A stretch of DNA of 64,000 nt from MH13 sp042140245 (GTDB taxonomy: Bacteria > Pseudomonadota > Alphaproteobacteria > Rhizobiales > MH13), in assembly GCF_042140245.1 (NCBI RefSeq), contig NZ_CP159483.1, positions 1,860,001 through 1,924,000 of the forward strand, written 5' to 3'. Under the pieces are notes generated by a model that saw only the letters and a program-made list of their open reading frames with translations, had not been told where the DNA came from and ran no database searches. The translations under genes and the position numbers were made by a program. Position 1 is the first letter of the stretch. Every line of letters starts with the position of its first letter. Below are positions 35,017 through 43,577 of the stretch, one piece after another.

Positions 35017-35041
35017 TCGGACGAGATGAGTCATCAAAAAC

Positions 35042-35068
35042 AAAAGGGCCGGGAAACCGGCCCTTTTT
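35042..35068 (+). terminator. Rho-independent terminator after the pyrimidine-locus transporter
   Basis: GGGCCGG-GAAA-CCGGCCC with flanking A and T runs forms an 11-bp stem with a GNRA-type tetraloop followed by TTTTTT. It is 144 bases past the binding-protein stop. The remaining part of the 364-base gap (35069-35262) shows no further gene or clear site. Confidence 0.9.
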
Positions 35069-35262
35069 TGTATTGCTGAACGCCATGACACCGTCTCTCA
35101 CGACCAGGCATGAGGCGCGGGAGGCCTTGTTCTAAGGGAGTGCTGGGAAATGAGGCCTGCTTGGCCATTGGCATGGCGCCAACTGCGGTGGACTACGCAT
35201 AAGCGTTTGCGCAGATAGGCCGGTCAACCGGTTCATGTTTAACAGGCGTGTAGGAGACTTCT

Positions 35263-36411
35263 ATGCGCTTTCTCGTAATCCCCCTCGCGCTCGTTCTCAC
35301 ATGTGTTGCCACCTTTGGCTTTTCCACTCGCAACACCGTGGATGTTTCGACGGTTGACCTGGCAAACCTCGGCGAACAGCTCTTTTTTGACGTTAATCTC
35401 TCGGCCAATCGCACCCAGTCTTGTGCCACATGCCATGACCCAGACTTTGGTTTTGCCGACCCTCGCGGCATGGCGTCGCTTGGTGATGATGGCGTTTCGC
35501 TGGGTGATCGCAATGCGCCAACGGCAGCGTATGCGGCGCTGACGCCGCGGTTTCATCAAAATGAAGATGGCGAATGGATGGGCGGCCAATTTTTGGATGG
35601 CCGCGCTTCAACGCTGGAAGACCAAGCCGGTGGTCCACCGCTCAACCCGATTGAGATGGGGATGGCCGATGAGGCTGCGGTTGTTGAGCGTTTGATGGAA
35701 GATCAAAGCTATCTGGAACAGTTTCCTGCGCTCTTTGGCGCCGACATTTTTGATGATGCTGAGGCCGCCTATCGGGCGATGACGCAAGCCATTGCAGCCT
35801 TTGAGCGAACGGATGAGTTTTCGCCATTCGATTCCAAATATGATCGTTTTCTGCGCGGCGAAGCGACCCTGACAAATGAAGAAGAGCTTGGTCGCCTGTT
35901 GTTCTTCTCGCAGCAATTTACAAACTGCAATCAATGCCACTTGGTGGCGCGCAGCGCGATGGACCCGCGCGAAACGTTCAGCGATTATCTCTATCACAAT
36001 GTTGGAACGCCGCTTAACCCGGTGCTTCGTGAGCTGAACGGTGTGCCTCAAGGCACCATTGATGTTGGACTTGCTGACAACCCGGCCCTTGATGGTGCGC
36101 CTGAAGCGATGGGCAGGTTCCGCACGCCGACCCTGCGAAACGTGGCGGTCACCGGTCCTTACATGCACAATGGTGTCTTTGCTGATCTGCGCACCGTTGT
36201 GCTGTTTTACAACACCTACAACACCCAGTCGGAGGAGCGGTTGATCAATCCCGAAACAGGCTTGCCCTTTGATCCGCCACCCATACCCGACACGCTGTCG
36301 CTTGAAGAACTGGAGCACGGGCCAGCGCTCGATGATCAGCGTGTGGATGCGCTGGTTGCGTTTTTGAAGACGCTGACCGATGCGCGCTATGAGCATCTGC
36401 TTGAGGAGTAG
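35263..36411 (+). CDS. Di-heme cytochrome c peroxidase / MauG-like protein
   Basis: The protein (382 residues) is exported by an N-terminal signal (about 1-20) and has two c-heme motifs: C54-A-T-C57-H58 and C222-N-Q-C225-H226. Domain order and the MGRFRTPTLRNVAVTGPYMHNG segment fit the bacterial di-heme peroxidase/MauG superfamily. It acts in the periplasm, taking electrons from cytochrome c. No amine dehydrogenase or other modification target is near, so a peroxide-removing role is the simpler guess. Confidence 0.88.
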   Translation: MRFLVIPLALVLTCVATFGFSTRNTVDVSTVDLANLGEQLFFDVNLSANRTQSCATCHDPDFGFADPRGMASLGDDGVSLGDRNAPTAAYAALTPRFHQNEDGEWMGGQFLDGRASTLEDQAGGPPLNPIEMGMADEAAVVERLMEDQSYLEQFPALFGADIFDDAEAAYRAMTQAIAAFERTDEFSPFDSKYDRFLRGEATLTNEEELGRLLFFSQQFTNCNQCHLVARSAMDPRETFSDYLYHNVGTPLNPVLRELNGVPQGTIDVGLADNPALDGAPEAMGRFRTPTLRNVAVTGPYMHNGVFADLRTVVLFYNTYNTQSEERLINPETGLPFDPPPIPDTLSLEELEHGPALDDQRVDALVAFLKTLTDARYEHLLEE

Positions 36412-36442
36412 GTGCTGGAACGGTGGCATGACCTCCGTCCCG

Positions 36443-37090
36443 CTATGGCGCTGACTGCGGCGTTAGCAACCAAACTTGCTCTTGGCCGCTGCACCGCTCT
36501 GCCAGCGCACCGGAAATCGCCGTGTCGGACATCAGCTCTCGCGTAAACGTCTCATCGTAATAGGTTGCGATTGTCTTGCTGGGCACTGAGAAAGGCGGTC
36601 CGCTCATCTGGCTTTGGTCATAGTCGAAGGCGACCAGCAGTTGGCGCGCCTTATCGGTGATCGCCATGAGGTGCTGGGCGTAGTCGGCCCGCATGCTGTC
36701 CGGCATTGCAACCAAAGCGGCGCGATCATAGACAGCGTCCACCGGTCTAATATCGTCTGCTTGCAGCTGGAAAAAATCGCCAACAAACACGGTGAGCTCT
36801 TCGGCGCTGTAGCGTTTCAAAGCGCCGATCTGCGTGACTTCCGGCGCTAGCTGCAGACGCTCAAACACCTCCTGCACAGCGCCTTCGTTGAGTTCAGCGC
36901 CTATGACTGTCAGGCCCTTGGCGAGCAGCCAATCCAGATCGAACGACTTGCCACAGAGCGGCACAAAGACCTTGTCACCGGCTGAAAGCTTCAACCGATC
37001 ATAGTTTTCGGTGAGCAGCGGGTTGGGTTCGGCTTCGTGAAAGGCGATGCGGTTCTCGCGCCAGCGTTCTTGCCAAAAGGCGTGCTCCAT
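36443..37090 (-). CDS. tpm: Thiopurine S-methyltransferase
   Basis: This is a SAM-dependent methyltransferase of 215 residues. The start at 37090 has GGAGG 6 bases upstream. FWQERWRENRIAFHE at the N terminus, VPLCGKSFDLDWLLA (SAM loop), GAELNEGAVQEVF and YDRAALVAMP match bacterial TPMT, which methylates thiopurines, selenium and tellurium compounds. It lies 48 bases after the CIA30 gene and is probably the operon end. Confidence 0.9.
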   Translation of the reverse strand: MEHAFWQERWRENRIAFHEAEPNPLLTENYDRLKLSAGDKVFVPLCGKSFDLDWLLAKGLTVIGAELNEGAVQEVFERLQLAPEVTQIGALKRYSAEELTVFVGDFFQLQADDIRPVDAVYDRAALVAMPDSMRADYAQHLMAITDKARQLLVAFDYDQSQMSGPPFSVPSKTIATYYDETFTRELMSDTAISGALAERCSGQEQVWLLTPQSAP

Positions 37091-37138
37091 CACGACCTCC
37101 ATTGTTTGTTCGCAGTAGCAGGATGCCGCGTACGGCGA

Positions 37139-37657
37139 TCAGTAAAACCGCACGCCACCGACGCTTACATCTGCATCAAAGGCGCGTCCAATCGCCAGAA
37201 CGCCGATCCGGCGAAGTTTGGCGGGGTTGAGCGGTGTTTCGATCCGGTGTGGCACGAAATCGGAAAACGGGATGTGGTGCGTTTCCCATTCCGGTCCAGC
37301 GATGAAGCTTTGCCGATAGCTTTGCCAAGGGCGCGTCACGTCGGTTGTGCGCAGGTGCAGGTTGTAGGTCTCATCATTGCCCAAAACATCCAGGGCTATG
37401 CCGTTAAAGACGCTGGCGTCTACCGCTGCGCCATTGGGCGCCAAGTCCAGCGCCATTTGGATGAAACCGCCATTGTTCTCCAAGCTGACGGCCCCGCGCA
37501 TGCGATAAGCCTCTCGCCCCGCCACCCTCTCACGTGCCATGGCGCCTTGCGACACGCCGCCCATCACCCCATCGGCGATGAACTGCCAGTTCGCGCCATT
37601 GCTCGCTTGCGGGGCAGGGCGGCTAAGATCGTCGATGATGGGCGATAGACCGCTCAT
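37139..37657 (-). CDS. CIA30 (NDUFAF1-like) domain protein
   Basis: The 172-residue protein belongs to the complex I intermediate-associated protein 30 family: a galactose-binding-like beta-sandwich with NWQFIADGVMGGVSQG, then SLENNGGFIQMALDL and YNLHLRTTDVTRPWQSYRQSF. Human CIA30 assembles complex I; bacterial members have no defined role. It overlaps psuG by 4 bases, which is unusual and might hint at a link with pseudouridine breakdown or simply convenience. Confidence 0.85.
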   Translation of the reverse strand: MSGLSPIIDDLSRPAPQASNGANWQFIADGVMGGVSQGAMARERVAGREAYRMRGAVSLENNGGFIQMALDLAPNGAAVDASVFNGIALDVLGNDETYNLHLRTTDVTRPWQSYRQSFIAGPEWETHHIPFSDFVPHRIETPLNPAKLRRIGVLAIGRAFDADVSVGGVRFY

Positions 37658-38574
37658 GCCAGCGCTTTGGCGATCTCTGTGGCGAGCCGAGCATTGTTTT
37701 TCACCAGCGCGATGTTGCTGGTGAGGCTTTTGCCGTCGGTCAGCTCCAAAAGGCGGGCGAGCAGAAAGGGGGTGACCGCTTTGCCGGTGATGCCTTGGCT
37801 TTCAAGATCAGCTTGCGCCTGCGCGATGTAGCCTTGCATCACGTCTTGCGAGATTTCATCGGACGTTGGAATTGGGTTGGCGACCAGCATCCCCCCGTCC
37901 ACACCAAGTTGATCGCGGGTTTTTTGAAAGGCGGCGATCTCTTGCGCGCTGTCGATGCGCAGCGGAATGGGAAGATCGGACGTTCGCGACCAAAAGGCGG
38001 GCATCACGTCCGTTTGGTAGCCGACAACTGGCACGCCCTGCGTTTCCAGCACTTCAAGAGTCTTTGGAATGTCCAGGATGGCTTTGGCGCCAGCCGCGAC
38101 CACGATCACGCCGGTGCGGCCCAGTTCGATGAGGTCGGCGGAGATGTCGAAGCTCTCGCTCGCGCCCTGGTGCACGCCGCCAATGCCGCCGGTGGCAAAC
38201 ACTTTGATGCCCTCCATGTGCGCCACCATCATCGTGGCCGCCACGGTCGTGCCGGCGTTCTCGCCGCTGGACACGGCGAAGGCGAGGTCAGCGCGTGACG
38301 CTTTGCGGGCATCTTTGGTTTGGCCTAAGGCGGAGCGTTCCTCATCGCTCAGACCCACCTTGATGCGACCTTCCACCACCGCGATCAAAGCAGGCGTCGC
38401 GCCGCCTTCTGCGATGATGTCTTCCACTGCTTGCGCCATCTCAAGGTTCTGCGGGTAGGGCATGCCATGGGTGATGATGGTGCTTTCCAGCGCTACCAGC
38501 GGACGGCCCTCTGCCAGAGCATCGGCAACTGTCGGGTGGATATCGATGAGGGCGCTGAAGGGCTGGGAAGTCAT
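37654..38574 (-). CDS. psuG: Pseudouridine-5'-phosphate glycosidase
   Basis: PsuG splits pseudouridine 5'-phosphate into uracil and ribose 5-phosphate. The 306-residue protein begins at ATG 38574, overlapping psuK by 4 bases. VALESTIITHGMPYPQN, ATMMVAHMEGIKVFATGGIGG and SFDISADLIEL are signature parts of the family. Uracil made here would feed the pyrimidine breakdown genes at 26-30 kb. Confidence 0.95.
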   Translation of the reverse strand: MTSQPFSALIDIHPTVADALAEGRPLVALESTIITHGMPYPQNLEMAQAVEDIIAEGGATPALIAVVEGRIKVGLSDEERSALGQTKDARKASRADLAFAVSSGENAGTTVAATMMVAHMEGIKVFATGGIGGVHQGASESFDISADLIELGRTGVIVVAAGAKAILDIPKTLEVLETQGVPVVGYQTDVMPAFWSRTSDLPIPLRIDSAQEIAAFQKTRDQLGVDGGMLVANPIPTSDEISQDVMQGYIAQAQADLESQGITGKAVTPFLLARLLELTDGKSLTSNIALVKNNARLATEIAKALA

Positions 38575-39551
38575 GGTGTGGGCAGCTTTCGTGAGGTGAT
38601 GCGGGCCAGGCGTTCGGTTTGCGCGTCCAGCCACGTAGGGCTGAGATCAGGCAGAACATCCTGATCGGATTCAAGCGTAAAAGTGGCGAGTACGGCGCCG
38701 AGACGTGATGCGTCCACCAAGGATTGGCCGTTCATGAGGCCATAGAGCGTGCCGGACATCAGCGCATCGCCCGCACCGGTGACGTCGAGCGGTGCGGCAT
38801 CCAGGCTTGAAACATGCGTGATGCCCGTTTCATCAGCGATCAAATGGCCTCTGGCGCCTAGGGTGAGGACCACACCCTGTGCGCCGCATGCGTGCAGCAT
38901 CTCAGTGAGGCGTTCTGGCGCTTCTGTTCTTTCACCCAGCATAGCGCGGGCTTCGTCGGCGTTGGTGAAAAGCACATCCACGGCGGACAGGTTTTCTGGC
39001 AGTCGGGTGGCCTTGGGTACGGATACGGTGTTGATCGCGAGCTGAGCGCTGGTCTTTGCTTTGTGAAGCAGCAAGGCGTGCAACGTGGCTTCAGGCAGGT
39101 TGCAATCGGCGAAGATCCAGCGGCTCTCTGCGATGTGCGGCCAGGCGTTTTCCAGCGTGTCCGGCGTGATGGCTTCAAAGGCATCCATCGCGGCGATGCC
39201 AATGTGCAGCTCGTTGTCTTCATCGAGGATGGCGACATACTCAGCGGTTGTGAGGGTCGGTGAGACTGTCGTCTGGCGCGCATCCACGCCCAGCTCTGTC
39301 AGGTGGTGTAGGATTGCCCTGCCTGCTGAGTCATCGCCGACCAGCGACACCAGTCCAGCCGTTTTTTGCAGCCGTGCCAGCGTTTCGGCCACATTGCGCG
39401 CCACGCCGCCAAAGGTCTGATGGGTGGTGCTGGGGTTGGACGTGCCGGTGATGAGCCGCGCCTTAGCGTGATATTTGCGGTTGATCGCCGCCCCGCCGAC
39501 GCAGACCAGATCGTGAATTGGTGGCGTTTCAGTATCAGGAGGGATGGTCAT
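38571..39551 (-). CDS. psuK: PfkB-family kinase, probable pseudouridine kinase
   Basis: A ribokinase-like enzyme of 326 residues: N-terminal DLVCVGGAAINRKYHAKA, the substrate-sensing NPSTTHQTFGGVARNVAETL and the C-terminal DVTGAGDALMSG anion hole with catalytic Asp. Pairing with psuG by a 4-base overlap assigns it to pseudouridine phosphorylation, the first step of the route. It heads a minus-strand operon. Confidence 0.9.
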   Translation of the reverse strand: MTIPPDTETPPIHDLVCVGGAAINRKYHAKARLITGTSNPSTTHQTFGGVARNVAETLARLQKTAGLVSLVGDDSAGRAILHHLTELGVDARQTTVSPTLTTAEYVAILDEDNELHIGIAAMDAFEAITPDTLENAWPHIAESRWIFADCNLPEATLHALLLHKAKTSAQLAINTVSVPKATRLPENLSAVDVLFTNADEARAMLGERTEAPERLTEMLHACGAQGVVLTLGARGHLIADETGITHVSSLDAAPLDVTGAGDALMSGTLYGLMNGQSLVDASRLGAVLATFTLESDQDVLPDLSPTWLDAQTERLARITSRKLPTP

Positions 39552-39747
39552 ACAGCTCAGGCTCGCAAGGAATGGCCCAGCCTATAGCCAAGCGCGCTGT
39601 GATGGGAACTCTGCGGACATGGGCTATCAAGCATGGCTGAGTCTTGACCCTAGGGCGGACTGGATTCGCCAAGTGCATAAGACTGTGCTTTGCTACCTAA
39701 CGTAATATGCGACCTGACCCCAACCACAGCGTGTAAGGGATGCAAGC

Positions 39748-41523
39748 ATGGCACGCGACTTTCATTTGGTGATGATCAAGCCATCGCACTACGATGATGA
39801 TGGCTATGTGATCCAGTGGTATCGATCGCTGATACCTTCCAACACGCTGGCAGCGCTGAATGGGCTTGGCGAGGATTGCAAAGCCCGCAAGGTTCTCGGG
39901 AACGACACCGATCTCGTCCTCTCCACCTATGATGAAACCAATGCACGGGTGAACCCAGCCAGGATCATGCGCGGGTTGCCGGAGGATCGAACAGCCTCTC
40001 TCATTGCGCTGGTGGGCGTTCAGAGCAACCAGTTTCCGCGCGCCTGCGATATCGCCAAGCCGTTTCGTGACCAGGGCTATCAGGTCGCCATTGGGGGGTT
40101 TCACGCGTCGGGCTGTATTTCCATGCTTGATGAGATGCAGCCGGATGTGCAGGCCGCGCTGGATATGGGCATCACGATCTTTGCTGGTGAGGCGGAAGAC
40201 CGGCGCTTTGACGATATCTTGCAGCACGCCAATTCCGGCACGCTGCAGTCGCTCTACAATTTCATGAACGATCTGCCGGACATGACCGGGCAGCCGGTGC
40301 CGATCCTGCCAGCCAAACATATTGGACGCACGGCGGGCAGTCACTCTTCGTTCGATCTCGGGCGCGGCTGCCCTTTCCAATGCTCGTTCTGTACCATCAT
40401 CAATGTGCAGGGGCGTAAATCCCGCTTTCGCTCCGCCGATGATTTGGAACGCATCATCGTTGAGAACTACGCGCAAGGGATCGACCGATTTTTCATCACG
40501 GATGACAATTTTGCTCGCAACAAGGATTGGGAGCAGTTCTTCGACCGGCTGATCGAGCTGCGCCAAGACCGCGGAATGAATGTGAAATTCGTCATCCAGG
40601 TCGATACGCTCTGCCACCGGATCGAGGGATTTATCGATAAGGCTGCTCAGGCCGGTGTCAGCCGGGTGTTTATCGGCCTTGAGAACATCAACCCGGACAA
40701 TTTGCTGGCGGCGAAGAAAAAGCAGAACCGCATCGTAGAGTATCGAGAGATGCTGCAAGCCTGGAAAGAGCGCCGGGTGACGACTTATGCCGGCTACATT
40801 CTCGGCTTTCCCGGCGATACCTACGAGTTGATCATGCGTGACATCGACATTGTGAAGCGTGAGCTGCCGCTTGATCTTTTGGAGTTTTTCTTCCTGACAC
40901 CGTTGCCGGGTTCAGAGGATCACAAAGTGCTGCACAGCCGGGGCGAGTGGATGGACCCGGATATGAACAAGTACGATCTGAACCATCGGGTCTCGCATCA
41001 TTCCAAGATGAGCGATGAGGAGTGGGAGAAGGCCTATCACGATGCCTGGGATCGCTATTATTCGCCCGATCACATGGCCACCGTCATGCGTCGGATGGCG
41101 GCCACGGGGCGCTCTCCGACCAACATCATGATGCTCATGTTGATCTTTGCTGGATCGGTGAAAATCGAGGGCGTGCATCCGCTGGAGTCAGGGTTCTTCC
41201 GCCGCAGGTCGCGGCTGGATCGTCGTCCAGGTTTGCCGATTGAACCGGTTTGGCGTTTCTACCCGAAAATCGCCTGGCAGATGGTCGCGAGCCAGGCCCG
41301 CTGGCTGGGGCTGCTCGCCTCGGTGTTTCCCGATTATTGGCGGATCAAGCACGACAAAAACCGCCGTGACTATGTGGATCTTGCCACCAAGCCGGTGGAG
41401 CTGGACGCGTTTGATGATCTGGACATGATCTCTAAGACACGTGGCGGGGATGCGGCGCTGGCCAAAGTCCGGGTTAACATGGAGCGGGCGCAGGCGCGCG
41501 AGGCGCAGAAGGCCTCAGCTTAA
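39748..41523 (+). CDS. B12-binding-domain radical SAM protein, unknown reaction
   Basis: The protein has 591 residues. An N-terminal cobalamin-binding-like domain (about 1-170, with LVGVQSNQFPRACDIAKPFRDQGYQVAIGGFHAS) precedes the radical SAM core with C208-P-F-Q-C212-S-F-C215. The C-terminal 200 residues have no recognised domain. Related proteins do anaerobic cyclase, methyltransferase or oxygenase-like steps (for example BchE). The GTAAGGGATGCAAGC leader gives a fair ribosome site. Its position by the F420 operon is suggestive but there is a 900-base gap and a minus-strand gene between them. Confidence 0.85.
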   Translation: MARDFHLVMIKPSHYDDDGYVIQWYRSLIPSNTLAALNGLGEDCKARKVLGNDTDLVLSTYDETNARVNPARIMRGLPEDRTASLIALVGVQSNQFPRACDIAKPFRDQGYQVAIGGFHASGCISMLDEMQPDVQAALDMGITIFAGEAEDRRFDDILQHANSGTLQSLYNFMNDLPDMTGQPVPILPAKHIGRTAGSHSSFDLGRGCPFQCSFCTIINVQGRKSRFRSADDLERIIVENYAQGIDRFFITDDNFARNKDWEQFFDRLIELRQDRGMNVKFVIQVDTLCHRIEGFIDKAAQAGVSRVFIGLENINPDNLLAAKKKQNRIVEYREMLQAWKERRVTTYAGYILGFPGDTYELIMRDIDIVKRELPLDLLEFFFLTPLPGSEDHKVLHSRGEWMDPDMNKYDLNHRVSHHSKMSDEEWEKAYHDAWDRYYSPDHMATVMRRMAATGRSPTNIMMLMLIFAGSVKIEGVHPLESGFFRRRSRLDRRPGLPIEPVWRFYPKIAWQMVASQARWLGLLASVFPDYWRIKHDKNRRDYVDLATKPVELDAFDDLDMISKTRGGDAALAKVRVNMERAQAREAQKASA

Positions 41524-41649
41524 GCGGATCGAAGCGGGTACTCACCCCACACAGCTGATCTCCACGCGACGGACTTCATCTCAGCCTTGAGTTGGGGTCC
41601 ATGCCTGAGGCTGATCCGGCATCATCGATGGTTGCCGCGTCCATTGGAA

Positions 41650-41734
41650 TGGATCCTCGGGACAGGCCCGAGGATGACGATTGGGGTTTCGACAAGCTCT
41701 GTCGTCATGGCCGGACTTGATCCGGCCATCCAGC
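41650..41734. repeat. Cluster of two intergenic hairpin repeats
   Basis: The first unit (about 41650-41680) contains ATCCTCGGG-ACAGG-CCCGAGGAT. The second (41702-41734) contains GGCCGGA-CTTGA-TCCGGCC and differs from the copy at 31128-31160 at only two positions, which are opposite each other in the stem (T-A becomes A-T). The rest of this 283-base gap shows no gene. Confidence 0.7.
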
Positions 41735-41806
41735 GACTCTGCGTTCAGTATGTTGAACGCTTACCGGGCATAACAGTAGATGGTAGGTGCCGACACCGTC
41801 CTGAAC

Positions 41807-42232
41807 TTATTCGCTACGGCTGTATCGGAGGTAACCAGCCACTCGCGGACCGGACTCTTCGTCTGTCGGGTGGTTGATGCCATCCAGGACGACCACTTCT
41901 GGAAAATCAAAAGGGCTCACGCCGTCAATAACGGATACGTTGACCCCAAATTGGGTCGGGTTAGAGCGTCTTTGGTGGTGCGTATAGACGCCGCAAACCG
42001 AACAAAAGTAATGCCGAGCCGTTTTTGTGTTGAATTGATATAGGGTGAGCAACTCCTCGCCTTTGAGAAATCGTATGTCCTCCAAACGGGCTGAAACGGC
42101 AACTGCACCACGCATTGTGCAGTAAGAACATTTGCACCTTCGGATGGTGTTAAACTCATCAGCCAGTCGCACTTCAAAGGTAACGGAACCGCAATGACAC
42201 GAGGCTCGGTGCGTTTTTCGCTTGTAAGTCAT
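41807..42232 (-). CDS. GFA-family (CENP-V/GFA domain) zinc protein
   Basis: The 141-residue protein starts best at ATG 42232 (GGGA upstream); ATG at 42289 lacks a ribosome site. It has the GFA zinc layout: ASCHCGSVTFEV, RRCKCSYCTMRG and YFCSVCGVYTHH supply the clustered Cys ligands. The family was named for S-hydroxymethyl-glutathione synthase but most members are of unknown function. It is divergent from cofG, with the RutR box at 42350 between them. Confidence 0.85.
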   Translation of the reverse strand: MTYKRKTHRASCHCGSVTFEVRLADEFNTIRRCKCSYCTMRGAVAVSARLEDIRFLKGEELLTLYQFNTKTARHYFCSVCGVYTHHQRRSNPTQFGVNVSVIDGVSPFDFPEVVVLDGINHPTDEESGPRVAGYLRYSRSE

Positions 42233-42349
42233 CAATCCCGTCTCAGAGACACCCAATTGCATGTTTTTCGTAAGGTCTAGTGTGGGCATCTATATGACAC
42301 TAGGCCAATTCCATATCGGTCAGGGCCTCAACAACCCCTTGACCAAAAT

Positions 42350-42365
42350 TTGACCAAATGGTCTA
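42350..42365. promoter_or_regulatory. RutR-like box upstream of the F420 operon
   Basis: TTGACCAAATGGTCTA matches the E. coli RutR box TTGACCANNTGGTCAA except for one base. A further half-site TTGACCA lies just upstream at 42339-42345. The box is 63 bases before the cofG ATG and 117 bases before the divergent GFA gene. Since the only RutR-type regulator here is encoded at 25.8 kb, this links F420 synthesis to pyrimidine regulation. Binding itself is unproven. Confidence 0.8.
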
Positions 42366-42428
42366 CTTTTCCTTTCAAAGCGGTTTTGCCCACAGAAGGC
42401 AGGCGCTTGAACGAGGGGAAAGGACCGT

Positions 42429-43577
42429 ATGGTCAGTGTTCGAGAGGCGGTTGCCTTTGGTGAAGCGGGCGAGAGCTTGCGTCGCGAACTTGCGCGTCAG
42501 GCCTCTGCCATCCGGTCTGCTCATTGGGGCGATACGGTCACCTACTCCCGCAAAGTGTTTGCCCCACTGACCACCATGTGCCGCGACACGTGCGGCTACT
42601 GCACCTTCGTCAAGCATCCTGATGATACCGGCGCTTACATCATGACGCCAGATCAGGTGCTTGCCACGGCCCGTAAGGGTGAAGAGACCGGCTGCAAGGA
42701 GCTGCTCTTCTCGCTGGGTGAAAAGCCCGAGCAGCGTTATGAAAAAGCCGCTGAGGCGCTGGCCAAGCTCGGCTATACCTCCATGATCGACTATCTGGCT
42801 GCCATGTGCGCATTGGTGCTGGAAGAGACGAGCCTGCTGCCGCATGTGAATGCCGGCACATTGACTGACCACGAGATCGAAACGCTGAAACCTGTCTCCG
42901 CCAGCATGGGCATGATGCTGGAGACTGTTTCCAACCGGCTGATGCAGCCGGGTATGCCGCACCACCAATGCCCGGATAAAACGCCCAAAGCGCGGCTGCG
43001 CACGCTGAAAACGGCTGGTCGCAACAAGGTGCCGTTCACCACCGGACTTCTGATTGGGATTGGTGAGACTTGGGCGGAGCGCGTCGAGGCACTGGCGGCA
43101 ATCAATGAAGCCCATCAGCGTTACGGGCACATTCAAGAAGTGATCATCCAGAATTTTCGAGCCAAGCCTGGCATCGCCATGGCCGATCACCCCGAGCCCA
43201 CGCTGGACGATATGCTGCTGACGCTGGCCACCGCGCGGCTGATGCTGGACCCTTCGATCAGCTTGCAAGCCCCGCCGAACCTGTCAGCGCGCCATGCCGT
43301 CTATCTCGACGCCGGGATCAATGATTGGGGTGGGATTTCGCCTGTTACGCGGGACTTTATCAATCCTGAGCGCCCCTGGCCGCAGCTCGATGGCTTGGCC
43401 AAAGCCTGTGCCGACAAGGGCTTGACCCTGCAGGAGCGCCTAACCGTTTATCCCGCCTATTTGCAGGCCGATGGCTTTGTCGCGTCGCCTATTGCCGCCC
43501 GCGCTCAGGCGATGACACGCCAGGATGGGCTAGCGGCATCTCAAGCTTTGGAGCAAGTGTTGGAGGGTGCTGCCTGA
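42429..43577 (+). CDS. cofG: 7,8-didemethyl-8-hydroxy-5-deazariboflavin (FO) synthase subunit CofG
   Basis: CofG and CofH together make FO, the chromophore of coenzyme F420. The 382-residue radical SAM protein carries C51-R-D-T-C55-G-Y-C58, and the segments YIMTPDQVL, GYTSMIDYLA and LLPHVNAGTLTD are typical of CofG. A strong AGGGGAAAGGA site lies before the ATG. It overlaps cofH (TGATG). In actinobacteria the two are fused as FbiC; here they are separate. Confidence 0.96.
   Translation: MVSVREAVAFGEAGESLRRELARQASAIRSAHWGDTVTYSRKVFAPLTTMCRDTCGYCTFVKHPDDTGAYIMTPDQVLATARKGEETGCKELLFSLGEKPEQRYEKAAEALAKLGYTSMIDYLAAMCALVLEETSLLPHVNAGTLTDHEIETLKPVSASMGMMLETVSNRLMQPGMPHHQCPDKTPKARLRTLKTAGRNKVPFTTGLLIGIGETWAERVEALAAINEAHQRYGHIQEVIIQNFRAKPGIAMADHPEPTLDDMLLTLATARLMLDPSISLQAPPNLSARHAVYLDAGINDWGGISPVTRDFINPERPWPQLDGLAKACADKGLTLQERLTVYPAYLQADGFVASPIAARAQAMTRQDGLAASQALEQVLEGAA

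Noticed and set aside
35263..36411. MauG for methylamine dehydrogenase maturation
   Set aside because: No mau structural genes are nearby; the general di-heme peroxidase name is safer.
39697..40758. Long open frame on the minus strand opposite the B12 radical SAM gene (353 codons)
   Set aside because: It lies fully antisense to a gene with clear motifs, has no ribosome site and its translation resembles no family. It is a by-product of codon bias.
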